From NCBI GenBank assembly GCA_016938815.1, contig JAFGTX010000195.1:1-56181 (forward strand): a stretch of DNA of 56,181 nucleotides, read 5' to 3'. Numbering within the stretch: position 1 is the stretch's first letter; the number at the start of each line of letters is the position of its first letter. The DNA comes from Clostridia bacterium (GTDB lineage Bacteria > Bacillota > Clostridia > Peptostreptococcales > Acidaminobacteraceae). The notes beneath the pieces are model-generated. The model did not search any database. It was given only the letters and a program-made list of their open reading frames with translations, and had not been told where the DNA came from. A program made the position numbers and the translations under genes. Below, one piece after another: positions 15,299 to 24,103 of this stretch.

Positions 15299-17629
15299 CT
15301 ATCTTTCGAAATTAAAGCATGCCTTTAACTCTTTATAAAGGGATATCACTTTCTCAATGTCGCCTCGCCTTGTAGCAAGTTCCAGTTTAAATGTCAGTTT
15401 TCGCTCTTCAGCATAGCCATACTCGGCGAGTATCGTCTTGAGTCGATGCGCTGCTGATTCAATGGTGTCAAAATTATGTTCCCGCAAACCTTCCTCTATG
15501 GTCCTAAAAAACTTGAGTAGTCTTCCAAAGAAGGCCTTATCTGCTTCATTATCATTGGAAAGATACACTCTTGAATGTTTGTTTTCACGAGTAACACGTT
15601 CTAAAATATTATGAATTTCATTATTTGGATCTTTACCCCAGCCTTCTACATGATTGATATTTCTCATAATCACCTCGAAAAATTTAGTGAGGTCGATTGG
15701 CTTGGATATGTAGTCATCCATGCCTTCTTCGATGAAACGTTCTTCATCACCTGCAATGGCATAGGCCGTCAGCGCAATAATCGGTGTATAGATACCTCGA
15801 TCTCTACACTGTTTTTTTATCAGTTTTGAAGCCTTAATGCCGTCCATTTCCGGCATTTGTATATCCATAAGAATAAGATCAAAATTAGCTTCCTTAAATA
15901 TTTCAACCGCTTCTTTACCATTGGTCGCAATGGTAACCAGATGATTCTGTTTTTCAAGTATCTTTCGCGTCATCTTCCGATTAACCAAATCGTCTTCCAC
16001 CAGCAAAATATTAAGCTGCCTATCCATTTGCGGCACCTGAATCTGAATACGATCGGAATTAACCACCTTTTCTACGTTGGACGCTTTCATCGGAATCGAA
16101 AAACTGAAAACAGAACCTTGGCCTAGCACACTATTCACTTCTATGACACCGTCCATTTGACGAATCAAGCCCTTGGTAATCGCCAACCCAAGACCGGTGC
16201 CACCATATTTTCTGGTAATCGACCCATCCACCTGATGAAAACTTTCAAACATTTTGGACTGTTCTTCTTTCGGTATCCCTATGCCCGTATCTCTTACCGA
16301 ACACCTAAGTTCCATCAACTCATTTTTCATTTCAATGGTTGCAAAATTAACATACACACCACCAGCTTCGGTAAATTTAATGGCATTGTACACCAGATTA
16401 TTTAGAATTTGACTAATTCTTCCTGGATCACCCACCAACTTTTGCTGAAGGTTAGAAGCATAGCTGACCTCCATTTCGATGTTCTTTTGGTCTGCGATGA
16501 CCACCAAGGGGTTGATGGTTCGGGTCACCAATTCTTTTAGGTCGAATTCCATCTTTTCCAATTCAATTTTCCCAGCTTCAATTTTCGAAAAATCAAGAAT
16601 GCTATTGATAATGCCCAGCAGAGAGACAGCACTGTTTTTTACCATGGTCATATTCTCTCTTTGTTCATCCGTCAATTTATCCATGAGGGTAATATTGGTC
16701 ATCCCTATGATGCCGTTCATAGGTGTTCGTATTTCATGACTCATATTAGCTAAAAACTCACTTTTTGATTTCGATGCACTAACAGCCTCTTCTTTTGATT
16801 TTTCCAATTCTTTCTTATAACGCTCTTCCTCCGTCACATCTCGAATAACATAAACAATGGTTCTTCTTCTATTTTCATCATCCACCACAGAACCATTGGC
16901 CTCTACCCAGATAGTCTGACCATCCATCCTTATGAGACGAATACGCGTAGTAAAATTTTCTCGTGTCTTTAAACGTTTTCTAAATGAGGATTCCACCATC
17001 ATCAGGTCATCCTTATAAACGTAATCCATAAAATGTTTTCCTACCACGTCCGAAGGAGAATACCCCAACAAGGTCCAGCAAGAAGGTGTTACAAATTCAA
17101 TGACACCCTGATTGTCCACTTGGGTAATAGTATCCGTCATATTGTCAGTAATCAATCTCAGGCGTCGTTCATTGCGAATTAAATTCTTTGCCAACTCCCT
17201 ATTTAAGGTCACATCTTCGATAACGATAAGTGCATGCAATTCATCGTTCAAAACCATTGGCACTGCACTGATTTTCAACCAAACATGGCAGGTATCATAA
17301 TCATCATCCTTGTAATTGAATAGAAATTCTACACCATTCACCTTGATGCCCTGTATCAAAACATTATCTACAGCATTCTTGAAAACGCAGCTCTCACACA
17401 TTTCAGTCTGACTACAACCTTCTGTAGAGCCTATGAAATTAACGCATCCAAAAGATTCGCCAATCCTTTTTCCGATACTGTCTTCAACAGATACAAAGAA
17501 GATATCCGCCGCCGCAGCGTTCATGTTGACAATTTTGTAATTCTTGTCAACCGTCAGCATGCCCTGAGGTGCATAATCGAAAAGCACTTTGAAATTGTCG
17601 TGATTCACCTCAGTCATTCGCTGATTCAT
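15299..17629 (-). CDS. Hybrid sensor histidine kinase (PAS-PAS-HK-REC-HPt)
   Basis: A soluble 776-residue hybrid kinase with no membrane segment. PAS1 (about 10-145) carries four cysteines, C62-x9-C72-x5-C78-x2-C81. PAS2 (about 150-270) contains FVTPSCWTLLGYSPSDVVGK. The HisKA H-box EFLANMSHEIRTPMNG lies near 295, and the ATPase domain (NLVYNAIKFT, DTGIGIP, GGTGLGLAI) lies at 400-515. A receiver (MDIQMPEMDG) lies at about 540-655, and a C-terminal helical domain with AAHRLKTILAEYG looks like an HPt. It lies between cheB and the receiver gene and is co-transcribed with them. The ATG at 17629 was kept, although an ATG four codons later is better spaced from AAGG. Confidence 0.9.
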   Translation of the reverse strand: MNQRMTEVNHDNFKVLFDYAPQGMLTVDKNYKIVNMNAAAADIFFVSVEDSIGKRIGESFGCVNFIGSTEGCSQTEMCESCVFKNAVDNVLIQGIKVNGVEFLFNYKDDDYDTCHVWLKISAVPMVLNDELHALIVIEDVTLNRELAKNLIRNERRLRLITDNMTDTITQVDNQGVIEFVTPSCWTLLGYSPSDVVGKHFMDYVYKDDLMMVESSFRKRLKTRENFTTRIRLIRMDGQTIWVEANGSVVDDENRRRTIVYVIRDVTEEERYKKELEKSKEEAVSASKSKSEFLANMSHEIRTPMNGIIGMTNITLMDKLTDEQRENMTMVKNSAVSLLGIINSILDFSKIEAGKIELEKMEFDLKELVTRTINPLVVIADQKNIEMEVSYASNLQQKLVGDPGRISQILNNLVYNAIKFTEAGGVYVNFATIEMKNELMELRCSVRDTGIGIPKEEQSKMFESFHQVDGSITRKYGGTGLGLAITKGLIRQMDGVIEVNSVLGQGSVFSFSIPMKASNVEKVVNSDRIQIQVPQMDRQLNILLVEDDLVNRKMTRKILEKQNHLVTIATNGKEAVEIFKEANFDLILMDIQMPEMDGIKASKLIKKQCRDRGIYTPIIALTAYAIAGDEERFIEEGMDDYISKPIDLTKFFEVIMRNINHVEGWGKDPNNEIHNILERVTRENKHSRVYLSNDNEADKAFFGRLLKFFRTIEEGLREHNFDTIESAAHRLKTILAEYGYAEERKLTFKLELATRRGDIEKVISLYKELKACFNFER

Positions 17630-17645
17630 CCTTAATCACCACACC

Positions 17646-18662
17646 TTATAACAATGATATAATCTTTCGAGAAATTTCTCCTAACGGCAATTGGTACTTT
17701 ACAGCACCTAGTTCATACGCAGCACGCGGCATCCCATAGACAATGGATGTTTGTTCATCCTGACCTATTGTAATACCGTTGGCATCGCTTATTTTCTTCA
17801 ATCCGTCTGCGCCATCTCGCCCCATACCAGTTAGCAGTACAGCAATCACACCCGTGCTGTTGAGCTTAGAAACTGAGGTGAACAGTACATCGACAGACGG
17901 ACAATGTCCACTGACTTTTTCACCTTTATAGCATTTAACAAAATATCGGCCACCCTTTTTATGGACTTCCATTTGATGATCACCAGGCGCAATCAGTACA
18001 CGTCCAGATAAAATCTCGTCACCATCCTCAGCTTCTTTAACGGTCGCCGGACAATTCAAATTTAGTCGTTGTGCATACATATTCGTAAATACTGGTGGCA
18101 TATGCTGCACAATAACCACCCCAGGAATGTCCTTAGGAAATTTTGAGATGACCTCAAAAATAGCCTCAGTTCCTCCTGTCGATGCACCAATAGCGATAAT
18201 ACTATTTTCTACTTTATGTGATACACCATGTACTTCCTGCTTGTTATGTTTGATTTTCTTTCTTTCAACATTGACCGTGGAAGCAATCTTTACTTTATGT
18301 TTTAATTCATCAATCATCTGTTGCATAGCATCTGGGTCCTTTCGATCTGGCTTTCCGACAAATTCTACGGCACCAGCTTCCAGGGCTTGAAACACAGAAT
18401 CGTTAACGCCACTAACAACTACTGTAGGTAACGGATACTGAGGTAGCAGCCGCTTCAGAAACTCTATGCCATTCATCTTCGGCATATTCACATCAAGAGT
18501 CATGACATCCGGTCGAAGTTCTATGATTTTATCTCTCGCCATATAAGGGTCTGATGCATATCCGACCACCTCTATTTGTTCGTCGGTTTCCATGCCCTTG
18601 ATCAATACTTCCCGAAAGAGCATGCTGTCATCCACCACAAGTAATCTAATTGTCTTCTTCAC
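17646..18662 (-). CDS. cheB: CheB protein-glutamate methylesterase
   Basis: A phosphorylation-activated methylesterase/deamidase of chemoreceptors, part of adaptation. The receiver domain (1-120) has VVDDS and MTLDVNMPKMNG, followed by a linker. The catalytic domain (about 155-335) contains the Ser in GASTGG, the His in QHMPP and the Asp in GMGRDGADG. The start is GTG at 18662, one base after the cheR stop codon, which implies translational coupling. At 338 residues it has typical length. Confidence 0.95.
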   Translation of the reverse strand: MKKTIRLLVVDDSMLFREVLIKGMETDEQIEVVGYASDPYMARDKIIELRPDVMTLDVNMPKMNGIEFLKRLLPQYPLPTVVVSGVNDSVFQALEAGAVEFVGKPDRKDPDAMQQMIDELKHKVKIASTVNVERKKIKHNKQEVHGVSHKVENSIIAIGASTGGTEAIFEVISKFPKDIPGVVIVQHMPPVFTNMYAQRLNLNCPATVKEAEDGDEILSGRVLIAPGDHQMEVHKKGGRYFVKCYKGEKVSGHCPSVDVLFTSVSKLNSTGVIAVLLTGMGRDGADGLKKISDANGITIGQDEQTSIVYGMPRAAYELGAVKYQLPLGEISRKIISLL

Positions 18663-18663
18663 C

Positions 18664-19482
18664 CTACTTACATCCCTTTCTATAGATTGCAGGTTTTACG
18701 TATTCAAAATTGGTCTTATTTCTATCCAAAGTTTCTGAATGGCCTATAAAAAGATAGCCGCCATCCTCTAGTTGGTCATAAAATTTAGCCGCCAACTGAT
18801 GTTTGAAGTCATTATCAAAGTAAATCATGACATTTCTACAGAATATCAAATGGAATTTTTTTCTGAATGGAAATTGATTCATCAAGTTCAAACGCCTAAA
18901 TAGAACTTCATCTCGCAGACGCTTCTTAACGACATAATGGTCCCCCACACCCTTATCAAAATATTTTCTAATCCATTCATCCGGTGCCGTCTTCAAGTCC
19001 TCTTCTGGAAAAGCGCCTTCTTTTGCCTTATGCAAAATATCCATGGAAATGTCCGTAGCCAAAATGGTAGTATCCCAAAATCTTTTCTGAGTGCCCAGAT
19101 AATCTTCCACCGTCATCGCTATAGAATAGGCTTCAGCACCATTTGAACAGCCTGCACTCCATATTCGCAAATCCTTGGATCCATATTCGAATTTTTCTAT
19201 ATATGGCAATACTTCTGATTTCATAAACTCAAAATGATGGGCTTCGCGATTAACAAAAGTATGATTTGTAGTAATACGATTTAAAAACTCTACCGTCAAA
19301 TCACCTGCCATATCGTTCCGCATCATTTCAAAATAGTCGCCATAGCTCTTCACGTCGTATTTGTCAAAAATAAAATTCAATCGTGTTGCGACAAGCATTT
19401 TTTTCTTATCGGTCAAGTTAATACCGTACCGACTTCGAACAAAGGTCGATATTTCATCAAACTCTTTATCTGTTAACTGCAT
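18664..19482 (-). CDS. cheR: CheR chemoreceptor methyltransferase
   Basis: A SAM-dependent methyltransferase that methylates receptor glutamates. It has an N-terminal helical domain (LTDKEFDEISTFVRSRYGI), then the SAM-binding core WSAGCSNGAEAYSIAM and the IFCRNVMIYFD motif, ending with FIGHSE. The ATG at 19482 is preferred over a GTG at 19494 because AAGGTGG is correctly spaced from the ATG. The protein has about 272 residues. Confidence 0.94.
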   Translation of the reverse strand: MQLTDKEFDEISTFVRSRYGINLTDKKKMLVATRLNFIFDKYDVKSYGDYFEMMRNDMAGDLTVEFLNRITTNHTFVNREAHHFEFMKSEVLPYIEKFEYGSKDLRIWSAGCSNGAEAYSIAMTVEDYLGTQKRFWDTTILATDISMDILHKAKEGAFPEEDLKTAPDEWIRKYFDKGVGDHYVVKKRLRDEVLFRRLNLMNQFPFRKKFHLIFCRNVMIYFDNDFKHQLAAKFYDQLEDGGYLFIGHSETLDRNKTNFEYVKPAIYRKGCK

Positions 19483-19508
19483 ATGCTCACCCACCTTTAT
19501 GTCACAGC

Positions 19509-19997
19509 TTACGCTTCCTCTACTTCCTCACTCAAATGACTCAATGCTTCAATCTGCTCATAATTCAACAGCTTATTGCAATCTAAGAGCATGGCAATTT
19601 CATTGTTGATTTTACCAATGCCTGAAATATAATGGCTCTGGTATTCACCCGAAAACCTCGGTGGTTCCGCAATTTGATCTTCGTCAATATCCAACACTTC
19701 TACCACTCTATCGACGATAACGCCAACGGATGTATTTTGCATATTCAAGACGACGATACAGGTTCTATCATCATATTCCCTTGATTCTTTTTTGAATCGG
19801 GCGCGGACATCCATGGTAGGAATGATTTTGCCCCTTAGGTTGATCACACCCTTTATGTAATCCGGTTGCTCCGGTACCAGGGTAATATCCTGAATACCGA
19901 TAATGTCGTCCACATGTTTGATGTCTAAACCAAACACTTCCTTATCTACGCTAAACGTAAGGTATTTGTTACTCTTTACAGCTTTCTCCTCGTTCAT
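19509..19997 (-). CDS. cheW: CheW coupling protein
   Basis: A 162-residue single CheW domain that links CheA to receptors: YLTFSVDKEVFGLDIKHVDD, IKGVINLRGKIIPTMDVRAR and VIVDRVVEVLDI are typical. An AAGGAG ribosome binding site lies 6 bp before the start. It lies between cheA (10-bp gap) and cheR in the same operon. Confidence 0.95.
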   Translation of the reverse strand: MNEEKAVKSNKYLTFSVDKEVFGLDIKHVDDIIGIQDITLVPEQPDYIKGVINLRGKIIPTMDVRARFKKESREYDDRTCIVVLNMQNTSVGVIVDRVVEVLDIDEDQIAEPPRFSGEYQSHYISGIGKINNEIAMLLDCNKLLNYEQIEALSHLSEEVEEA

Positions 19998-20007
19998 AGT
20001 CTTCTCC

Positions 20008-22119
20008 TTATATCTCGTGAATCATTTCCGATGGATCCAAAATCAAGCTGATTCGACCATCACCCAATAACGTACATCCCGATATGCCGTTGACCTTGGT
20101 AAGAAACTTGGATAGACTCTTGACGACCACTTGTTGCTCACCAATAATTTCATCTGCAAATATACAGAATTCCTTCCCATCCGATTCTAGCATAATGATG
20201 ATGCCATCGTTGACGGATTGGTATTTAGAGGCGATGTTATACCGATCATATAATTTAATGATTGGATAGCACTGACCTCTAACCATCACCATCATGTGTC
20301 CATCAGGATCTGTAACGATGTTATTCTTTTCCGCTTTAAAGGATTCCTTGATGGAAATAATCGGAACCGTAAAGCTGGAATGACCTACACGAAGCAACAT
20401 GCCATCAATAATTGCCAATGTCAGAGGAATTCTAATCGCAAATTCAGTGCCGATACCTTCTGTGCTGTTAACGACAACGTTACCGCCCAATTTTTGAATG
20501 TTTTTCTGTACGACATCTAGGCCAACCCCGCGCCCGGAAAATTCGGTCACCTGTTCTTTGGTAGAAAAACCCGGTTTGAAAATCATACCGTAGACTTCCT
20601 GGTCAGTATATTCATGAGGCTCTTTTCTAAGAAGATCCCGCGATAAAGCTTTTTCTAAAATCCGTTCTCGGTTGAGACCCTTACCATCATCCTTGACGAT
20701 GATCCAGACGTCGCCACCTGCGTGCTTCGCTTCAAGGGTTACCGTGCCTTTTTCAGGCTTGCCCGAATCGATCCGCTCTGCCGGAGACTCGATGCCATGG
20801 TCAATAGAGTTGCGGATAATATGCATCAAAGGATCGCCAATATGCTCAATAACGTTTTTATCGACTTCCGTATGTTCACCGATGATGGTCAATTCAACAT
20901 TCTTACCGATCTTTTTCTTCATGTCGCGCACAATACGGTTCATTTTCTGGAAGGTCAGTGATAAGGGCACCATTCTTATGGACATGACCACATCTTGAAG
21001 TTCATTAATGATAAATCGATGCTGTCTCACCGACTTCTCGAAGCTTTCCAGCTTTAAGCCCTGCAAATCCGTATTTCTTGTCACCATAGATTCTGAAACC
21101 ACCAGTTCTCCGACCAAGTCCAATAGTTGATCGATTCTGGAGATACCCACGTTAATGTATTTTTCATTGCTTGTCTTTTTAGATTTTTCTTTGGATTTCT
21201 TGCCATCGTCAGAAACCGTCTCGCCAGATACCTCTTTCTTTTCTTCCGGTTCCGGTAGAGAAACTTCCTTGATAACACCGTCAAAGAGGTCTTTGTATTC
21301 GTAAAAGACGGACATCTCTATTTCTTCGATATCAACGGAACGCATAGACGATACCGACTCGAAAAACTGGTTCATAGAGTCCATCGCATATTCACTGCAA
21401 AGGTAGGCTTGAAAGCCCTCATTTCTGATTTCTTCGTCATGATTTTCTTCAACGATATTTTTAGGAAAATGGAAAATATCATCGCATACATCTTTCAATT
21501 TATGCACGACAGAAAACGCACGCACGCTTTCCATTTGGCAGTCTTCTTCAAATAATATTTTTATATGGTAGTAGTGGTGATCATCGGTTGTTTTAGGTTT
21601 GTTGGATGAATTGGCTTCTTTTTGAGGTGCGATATAATATTTTTGATTTTCAGTCGATGCCTTAGATGCTTCTTCCTTAGAATTCTGTGGCGCTACAGCC
21701 CCACCGTCATTCATGAATTTTATAGACTCCAAGTAATCACGAATTTCTTTCTTGAGTTCATCGGAATCTCCGTTGGAACCATCTCCTGATTCAATGGACT
21801 CCACTTCCGCTTTAAAAAAATCGATTGCCTCAAGCACTAGGTCCGTTACTTTTGAATAGTTCACCTCTTTTGGCTTTTCTTTTCTTAAATAATCATATAG
21901 ATCTTCGACCGCATGGGCTAGATTCGATATGGCCTCAAACATCATCATCATCGAATTGCCCTTAATCGTATGCATATGACGAAAGATCTCATCGATGTCC
22001 TCATCCAATGTATTTTCGTTTTCACTGTTCATAACCAGTTGCTCCAAACGGTTGATCATTTGGTTCATTTCCACGATATACATTTCCAGCATTGGTTCAT
22101 TTGCAAATACATCCGACAT
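20008..22119 (-). CDS. cheA: CheA chemotaxis histidine kinase
   Basis: The central kinase of the chemosensory array, 703 residues. P1 (HPt) at 1-125 carries the phosphorylated His in RHMHTIKGNS (about H50). A P2-like domain lies at about 185-280. P3 dimerisation starts near 335 (VGISRIDQLLDLVGELVVSE). The P4 ATPase contains HIIRNSIDHGIE, KDDGKGL and GRGVGLDVV. P5, a CheW-like domain, occupies the last 140 residues. The linkers at 130-185 and 280-330 are charged and low in complexity. It is the first gene of the operon, with an excellent GGAGGTGA ribosome binding site. Confidence 0.95.
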   Translation of the reverse strand: MSDVFANEPMLEMYIVEMNQMINRLEQLVMNSENENTLDEDIDEIFRHMHTIKGNSMMMMFEAISNLAHAVEDLYDYLRKEKPKEVNYSKVTDLVLEAIDFFKAEVESIESGDGSNGDSDELKKEIRDYLESIKFMNDGGAVAPQNSKEEASKASTENQKYYIAPQKEANSSNKPKTTDDHHYYHIKILFEEDCQMESVRAFSVVHKLKDVCDDIFHFPKNIVEENHDEEIRNEGFQAYLCSEYAMDSMNQFFESVSSMRSVDIEEIEMSVFYEYKDLFDGVIKEVSLPEPEEKKEVSGETVSDDGKKSKEKSKKTSNEKYINVGISRIDQLLDLVGELVVSESMVTRNTDLQGLKLESFEKSVRQHRFIINELQDVVMSIRMVPLSLTFQKMNRIVRDMKKKIGKNVELTIIGEHTEVDKNVIEHIGDPLMHIIRNSIDHGIESPAERIDSGKPEKGTVTLEAKHAGGDVWIIVKDDGKGLNRERILEKALSRDLLRKEPHEYTDQEVYGMIFKPGFSTKEQVTEFSGRGVGLDVVQKNIQKLGGNVVVNSTEGIGTEFAIRIPLTLAIIDGMLLRVGHSSFTVPIISIKESFKAEKNNIVTDPDGHMMVMVRGQCYPIIKLYDRYNIASKYQSVNDGIIIMLESDGKEFCIFADEIIGEQQVVVKSLSKFLTKVNGISGCTLLGDGRISLILDPSEMIHEI

Positions 22120-22145
22120 TATCTCACCTCCGTTAATTCATAAAC

Positions 22146-22175
22146 CTTATACCCTAGTTCCATTATTGTATTCAA
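22146..22175 (-). promoter_or_regulatory. Putative promoter of the che operon
   Basis: On the minus strand TTGAAT (22170-22175), an 18-bp spacer and TATAAG (22146-22151) lie 27 bp before the cheA start. No flagellar sigma-D-type sequence was recognised. Confidence 0.5.
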
Positions 22176-22205
22176 AATTTTTACATGTATTCCGCTATTC
22201 TACTT

Positions 22206-22249
22206 ATAAAAAAAGTGCGCTACAGTATCCATAAACATACTAGCGCACT
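22206..22249 (-). terminator. Terminator of the glycogen operon (after pullulanase)
   Basis: The arms AGTGCGCTA / TAGCGCACT (22214-22222 and 22241-22249) are extended by AGTAT / ATACT, with a T-run on the minus strand. It lies just after the pullulanase stop codon. Confidence 0.85.
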
Positions 22250-22256
22250 CATGATT

Positions 22257-24086
22257 TTATATTTTCCTTTTCAAAATCACCGTCTGATAAGCAGGCAGTT
22301 CAACGACTTTTCTCACAGTCTTTTCATGCTGGGCACTCTCAAAACATTTTCCGTCACAAACCACTTCGTAGTCATAGGGCTCTAAAACCTCTTCATGGCT
22401 AACGTCACATCCATTGTGGTAAATGAAAATAATTTCCTCACGCACACGATCTTCAATACGCATGATAATAACGCCGCGATCATCGATTTGGACATCCGTA
22501 CAGTCTCTAATCTTGTCAAAGTCGATCTCTTGATAGACAAAGGTATCTCTTCTGAATGCAATCAAACGTTTGATATAAAGCCTTAAATCACTATTGAAGT
22601 CGGCCAAAGACCAGTCATAAGCATTGATATCATCCCCCATGTTATAGGTGTTGTGATGCCCCTGCTTGGTCGTCATCATTTCAGCGCCACCCTGTATAAA
22701 AGGCAAACCCACCGACGTTAACAATATAGAAAAACATAGACCCACAATACGCTTCTTGGTTTCGTAAGGCGCATCTGGAAAGGATCTTGATATTTTATCG
22801 AATAGATTCAAATTATCATGGGAAGTCAGGTAGTTGATGCTCTCCCAAGGAAACTTGGTGTGACCAACCTTCTCCACACCATCGTAATAACTACCAAGTA
22901 AACTGTTGAGCAGAATTTTGGTATCTGTAAGGCCTCCAATATAACCTCTTTTGCCAGAATCATTGTCCCCCTTGACCATATTTCTGAAGTCATCGTTAAA
23001 ATAGCCTACATGCCCTTCTTTCATGACGCCCTTTCGAAACTGCCTTTTGTATTCTAGGGTCGAAGTGCCACCGATCCAAGGTTCACCATATAATAGCGTT
23101 TCCGAATCAACAGATTTCAGCGCCTTTTGAATATAATCCACGGTTTCTATGTCATACAGCCCCATCAGATCAAAGCGAAAACCATCAATTTGATATTCCT
23201 TCTGCCAAAACAAGAGGGAATCTATAATGAACTTTCTCACCATGGCGCGTTCGGTTGCCAGCTCATTGCCACACCCCGAACCATTGGAAAAGTCATTGAT
23301 ACCCTTCATCCGGTAAAAATAGTTAAATCCAATCCTGTTTAAATTGGAATCTTTGGATTTGTAGGTATGATTATAAACAACATCCATAATGACCCGAAGT
23401 CCTGCGCTATGGCACCGCTGAATCATCGCCTTCAGTTCTCTTATCCTAACGCAAGGGTCCATGACATCAGAAGCATAGGAGCCCTCTACAACATTGAACA
23501 ACACAGGGTCATACCCCCAATTGTAACCGTCTCCTAGTTCGTCCACCCGCGCAAAGTCAAATACAGGCATCCACTGAATATGGGTCACACCCAAATCACT
23601 TATGGTTTCTAGTAATGGCGTGGTAACCCCGTTGAAGGTCCCTTGTAGCGCATCTTCTTCATGCCATTTGACAGTCACATCTCTAACATGTGTTTCATAG
23701 ATCACCGTGTCCATCAAGTCCACATGAGGACGCAAAACACGATCCCAACCTTCTGGATCAGTTTTTGAAAGATCGATCAGGTAACCTCTTTTACTGTTTG
23801 GCGAAGAGGCCACCGCATAAGGATCTACGATTTCATGCACGGTACCATAGTGTTCTATGGAATACGTATAATACATGCCCTCTAAATTCTGAGGCATTTC
23901 GACAGACCATATACTATCTCCACCCTTTTCCAGCGGATAACTTTGACGACGCATGTCTCGCCAATCCTTATAGAGGTTTAGCGTCACTCTTGTAACATTC
24001 AAAGCCCATATTCTAAATATGGTTTTCTCGGCTTGAATCGTCACGCCAAGAGGTATACCATCATAATCGAAATGTTCTTTGTTCAT
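22257..24086 (-). CDS. pulA: Type I pullulanase (glycogen debranching)
   Basis: A GH13 enzyme that hydrolyses alpha-1,6 branch points. It has 609 residues with no signal peptide, hence cytoplasmic. The N-terminal CBM48-like beta domain (1-110) is followed by the catalytic barrel. The type I pullulanase marker YNWGYDP is at about 190. GFRFDLMG provides the nucleophile Asp, LYGEPW the acid/base Glu and LTSHDN the transition-state Asp. As last gene of the glycogen operon it would debranch limit dextrin left by GlgP. Amylopullulanases and GlgX are related alternatives, but YNWGYDP favours pullulanase. Confidence 0.9.
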   Translation of the reverse strand: MNKEHFDYDGIPLGVTIQAEKTIFRIWALNVTRVTLNLYKDWRDMRRQSYPLEKGGDSIWSVEMPQNLEGMYYTYSIEHYGTVHEIVDPYAVASSPNSKRGYLIDLSKTDPEGWDRVLRPHVDLMDTVIYETHVRDVTVKWHEEDALQGTFNGVTTPLLETISDLGVTHIQWMPVFDFARVDELGDGYNWGYDPVLFNVVEGSYASDVMDPCVRIRELKAMIQRCHSAGLRVIMDVVYNHTYKSKDSNLNRIGFNYFYRMKGINDFSNGSGCGNELATERAMVRKFIIDSLLFWQKEYQIDGFRFDLMGLYDIETVDYIQKALKSVDSETLLYGEPWIGGTSTLEYKRQFRKGVMKEGHVGYFNDDFRNMVKGDNDSGKRGYIGGLTDTKILLNSLLGSYYDGVEKVGHTKFPWESINYLTSHDNLNLFDKISRSFPDAPYETKKRIVGLCFSILLTSVGLPFIQGGAEMMTTKQGHHNTYNMGDDINAYDWSLADFNSDLRLYIKRLIAFRRDTFVYQEIDFDKIRDCTDVQIDDRGVIIMRIEDRVREEIIFIYHNGCDVSHEEVLEPYDYEVVCDGKCFESAQHEKTVRKVVELPAYQTVILKRKI

Positions 24087-24103
24087 GTCCTACACCTCAC
24101 CAA

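Noticed and set aside
20672-20998. Plus-strand 108-codon frame opposite cheA
   Set aside because: It is antisense to the conserved CheA ATPase domain, without a ribosome binding site or recognisable protein features.
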